From: Nostoc sp. UHCC 0926
GTDB lineage: Bacteria; Cyanobacteriota; Cyanobacteriia; Cyanobacteriales; Nostocaceae
Assembly: GCF_028623165.1 (NCBI RefSeq)
Contig: NZ_CP117768.1
Location: forward strand, 1,116,001 to 1,180,000
Length of the DNA: 64,000 nucleotides
Reading direction: 5' to 3'
Every line of letters begins with the position of its first letter. Positions within the stretch are counted from its first letter, which is position 1. The position numbers and the translations under genes were made by a program. Shown piece by piece: positions 63,033 to 64,000 of this stretch. Below the pieces are notes generated by a model. The model saw nothing but the letters and a program-made list of their open reading frames with translations. It did no database searches and was not told where the DNA came from.

Positions 63033-64000
63033 ATGAAAATCTTAGTTGCTAGTCACACTTATATCGTAGACCTCAACTGTGAGAAATTACGCGCTTTATC
63101 TCAACTAGAACCTAACATTGAAGTGACAGTTATAGTCCCAAAGCGTTGGAAACCAGGTGGCGTGCAAAACAGAATTATTGAAACTGAATACCGAGATGAA
63201 GGCACATTTAGAATAGTTCCAGTTTCTAATTTCAGTCAAAATCATCAGGGACTCCTTACCTTTGGCACTGATTTAATATCTTTGTTAAAACAATTTCGTC
63301 CCCAAATCATCCAAGTGGAACAAGGGTCTAGAGGACTGGCTTATACTCAGATGATTGCTTTAAATAAGCTATTAGGACTCAAGGCAAAAAATGTATTTTT
63401 TACCTGGTGGAATTTACCCTATGAACTAAAATTACCAGTTGCTTTATTAGAAAAATATAACCTCAACCACAGCCACGGGATTATTTCTGGTAATCAAGAT
63501 GGAGCAGAAGTTTTGCGACAACGGGGATATAAAGGAGCAATTAAAGTCATGCCGCAACTGGGTGTAGATGAAAGTTTATTTACTCCCAAAGCCCAACCAG
63601 AATTAGCAGCTAAGTTGGGCATTAATAAAGAGGATTTTGTGGTAGGTTTTGTTGGGCGATTTGTACAAGAAAAGGGTTTGTTAACACTTTTGCAAGCCTT
63701 AGTGACTTTGAAAAATAAATCTTGGAAATTACTGCTGTTGGGACGGGGAGAGTTGCAAACTGAGCTAATCAAAATAGCGGCAGAAAAGAACATTAAAGAA
63801 CGGTTAATTTTGATAGAAAGTGTCCCCCATGACGAGGTTGCAAACTATATCAATTTAATGAGTACTTTAGTATTGCCTTCAGAAACAACTTACAAGTTTA
63901 AAACCTTAACTTCAGTTGGCTGGAAAGAACAATTTGGTCATGTACTAATTGAGGCAATGGCTTGCCAAGTACCTGTGATTGGTTCCGATTCTGGTGAAAT
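63033..64000 (+). CDS. Family 4 glycosyltransferase, cut by the window end (HpsO-like)
   Basis: An open frame starts at ATG 63033 and runs past the window edge (322 codons present). ILVASHTYIVDLNCEKLRAL begins the N-terminal domain; VVGFVGRFVQEKGLLTLLQA is the linker and donor site of GT4; GWKEQFGHVLIEAMACQVPV carries the EX7E motif, with the second Glu just at the edge (GSDSGE). The first 30 residues match the style of hormogonium polysaccharide glycosyltransferase HpsO. It lies 98 bp after the GT2 gene; a palindromic repeat sits in the gap (62942 onward). Confidence 0.83.
   Translation, partial: MKILVASHTYIVDLNCEKLRALSQLEPNIEVTVIVPKRWKPGGVQNRIIETEYRDEGTFRIVPVSNFSQNHQGLLTFGTDLISLLKQFRPQIIQVEQGSRGLAYTQMIALNKLLGLKAKNVFFTWWNLPYELKLPVALLEKYNLNHSHGIISGNQDGAEVLRQRGYKGAIKVMPQLGVDESLFTPKAQPELAAKLGINKEDFVVGFVGRFVQEKGLLTLLQALVTLKNKSWKLLLLGRGELQTELIKIAAEKNIKERLILIESVPHDEVANYINLMSTLVLPSETTYKFKTLTSVGWKEQFGHVLIEAMACQVPVIGSDSGE

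Overview
The window is chromosomal DNA of a filamentous, heterocyst-type cyanobacterium (Nostocales, Nostoc-like). The evidence is the abundance of the HIP1 octamer GCGATCGC, cyanobacteria-specific families (DUF1818, DUF3181, an ABA4-like protein, heme oxygenase HO1), a hormogonium-polysaccharide-type gene cluster, and many Nostoc-style dispersed palindromic repeats.

The dominant feature is a type V-K CRISPR-associated transposon (CAST) of about 21.8 kb at 4776-26562. It reads right to left on the minus strand: left end LE (26327-26562), tnsB, tnsC, tniQ, cargo, cas12k, tracrRNA, a 7-repeat CRISPR array, a separate truncated repeat with a short spacer that looks like a homing guide, and right end RE (4776-4898). 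Both ends carry five TnsB-type repeats and finish in the same TGTACA-bounded inverted repeat. A divergent XRE-family regulator sits beside cas12k. The same bipartite motif (TATAGTGT-N12-TTATTATGTGTA) lies upstream of cas12k and of tnsB, which suggests one regulator for both modules. An IS1634-type element with a 6-bp target duplication has inserted between the array and the homing guide. The 5-bp flanks of the CAST do not match, and the gene at its RE side (FecR-like) is cut exactly at the junction with no partner half on the other side, so the locus has been rearranged since insertion.

The CAST cargo (10.2-22.2 kb) looks like a decaying defence island. It holds an SNF2/DUF3883 helicase, a MORC/MutL-like GHKL ATPase, a GIY-YIG-like protein translationally coupled to a sigma-region-4-like protein, an N-terminally truncated DUF499 protein, a VapBC pair whose toxin carries a nonsense codon, an orphan HigA-type antitoxin, and a ribbon-helix-helix protein.

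Outside the CAST the genes are mostly housekeeping. Left side: hisC, an esterase and glutathione reductase. Right side to 41 kb: glycogen debranching enzyme, two peroxiredoxins, a glutathione S-transferase pseudogene split by an IS200/IS605 element, DnaJ, a P-loop kinase, glgC, a subtilase with small companions, and a GH13 amylase. From 41 to 57.5 kb: fasciclin protein, rpoZ, tRNA-Pro(GGG), a phosphoesterase, a beta-lactamase-like hydrolase divergent from an NlpC/P60 peptidase, a glycosyltransferase, an MFS transporter, tRNA-Arg(ACG), moaC, a Uma2 protein, small conserved proteins, a CobW GTPase, HO1 and glmM. The last 6 kb is an exopolysaccharide cluster (four glycosyltransferases, the last one cut by the window edge, and an O-antigen-ligase-like membrane protein). 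Intergenic regions are rich in MITE-like and palindromic repeats, and some of these have entered coding genes in frame.
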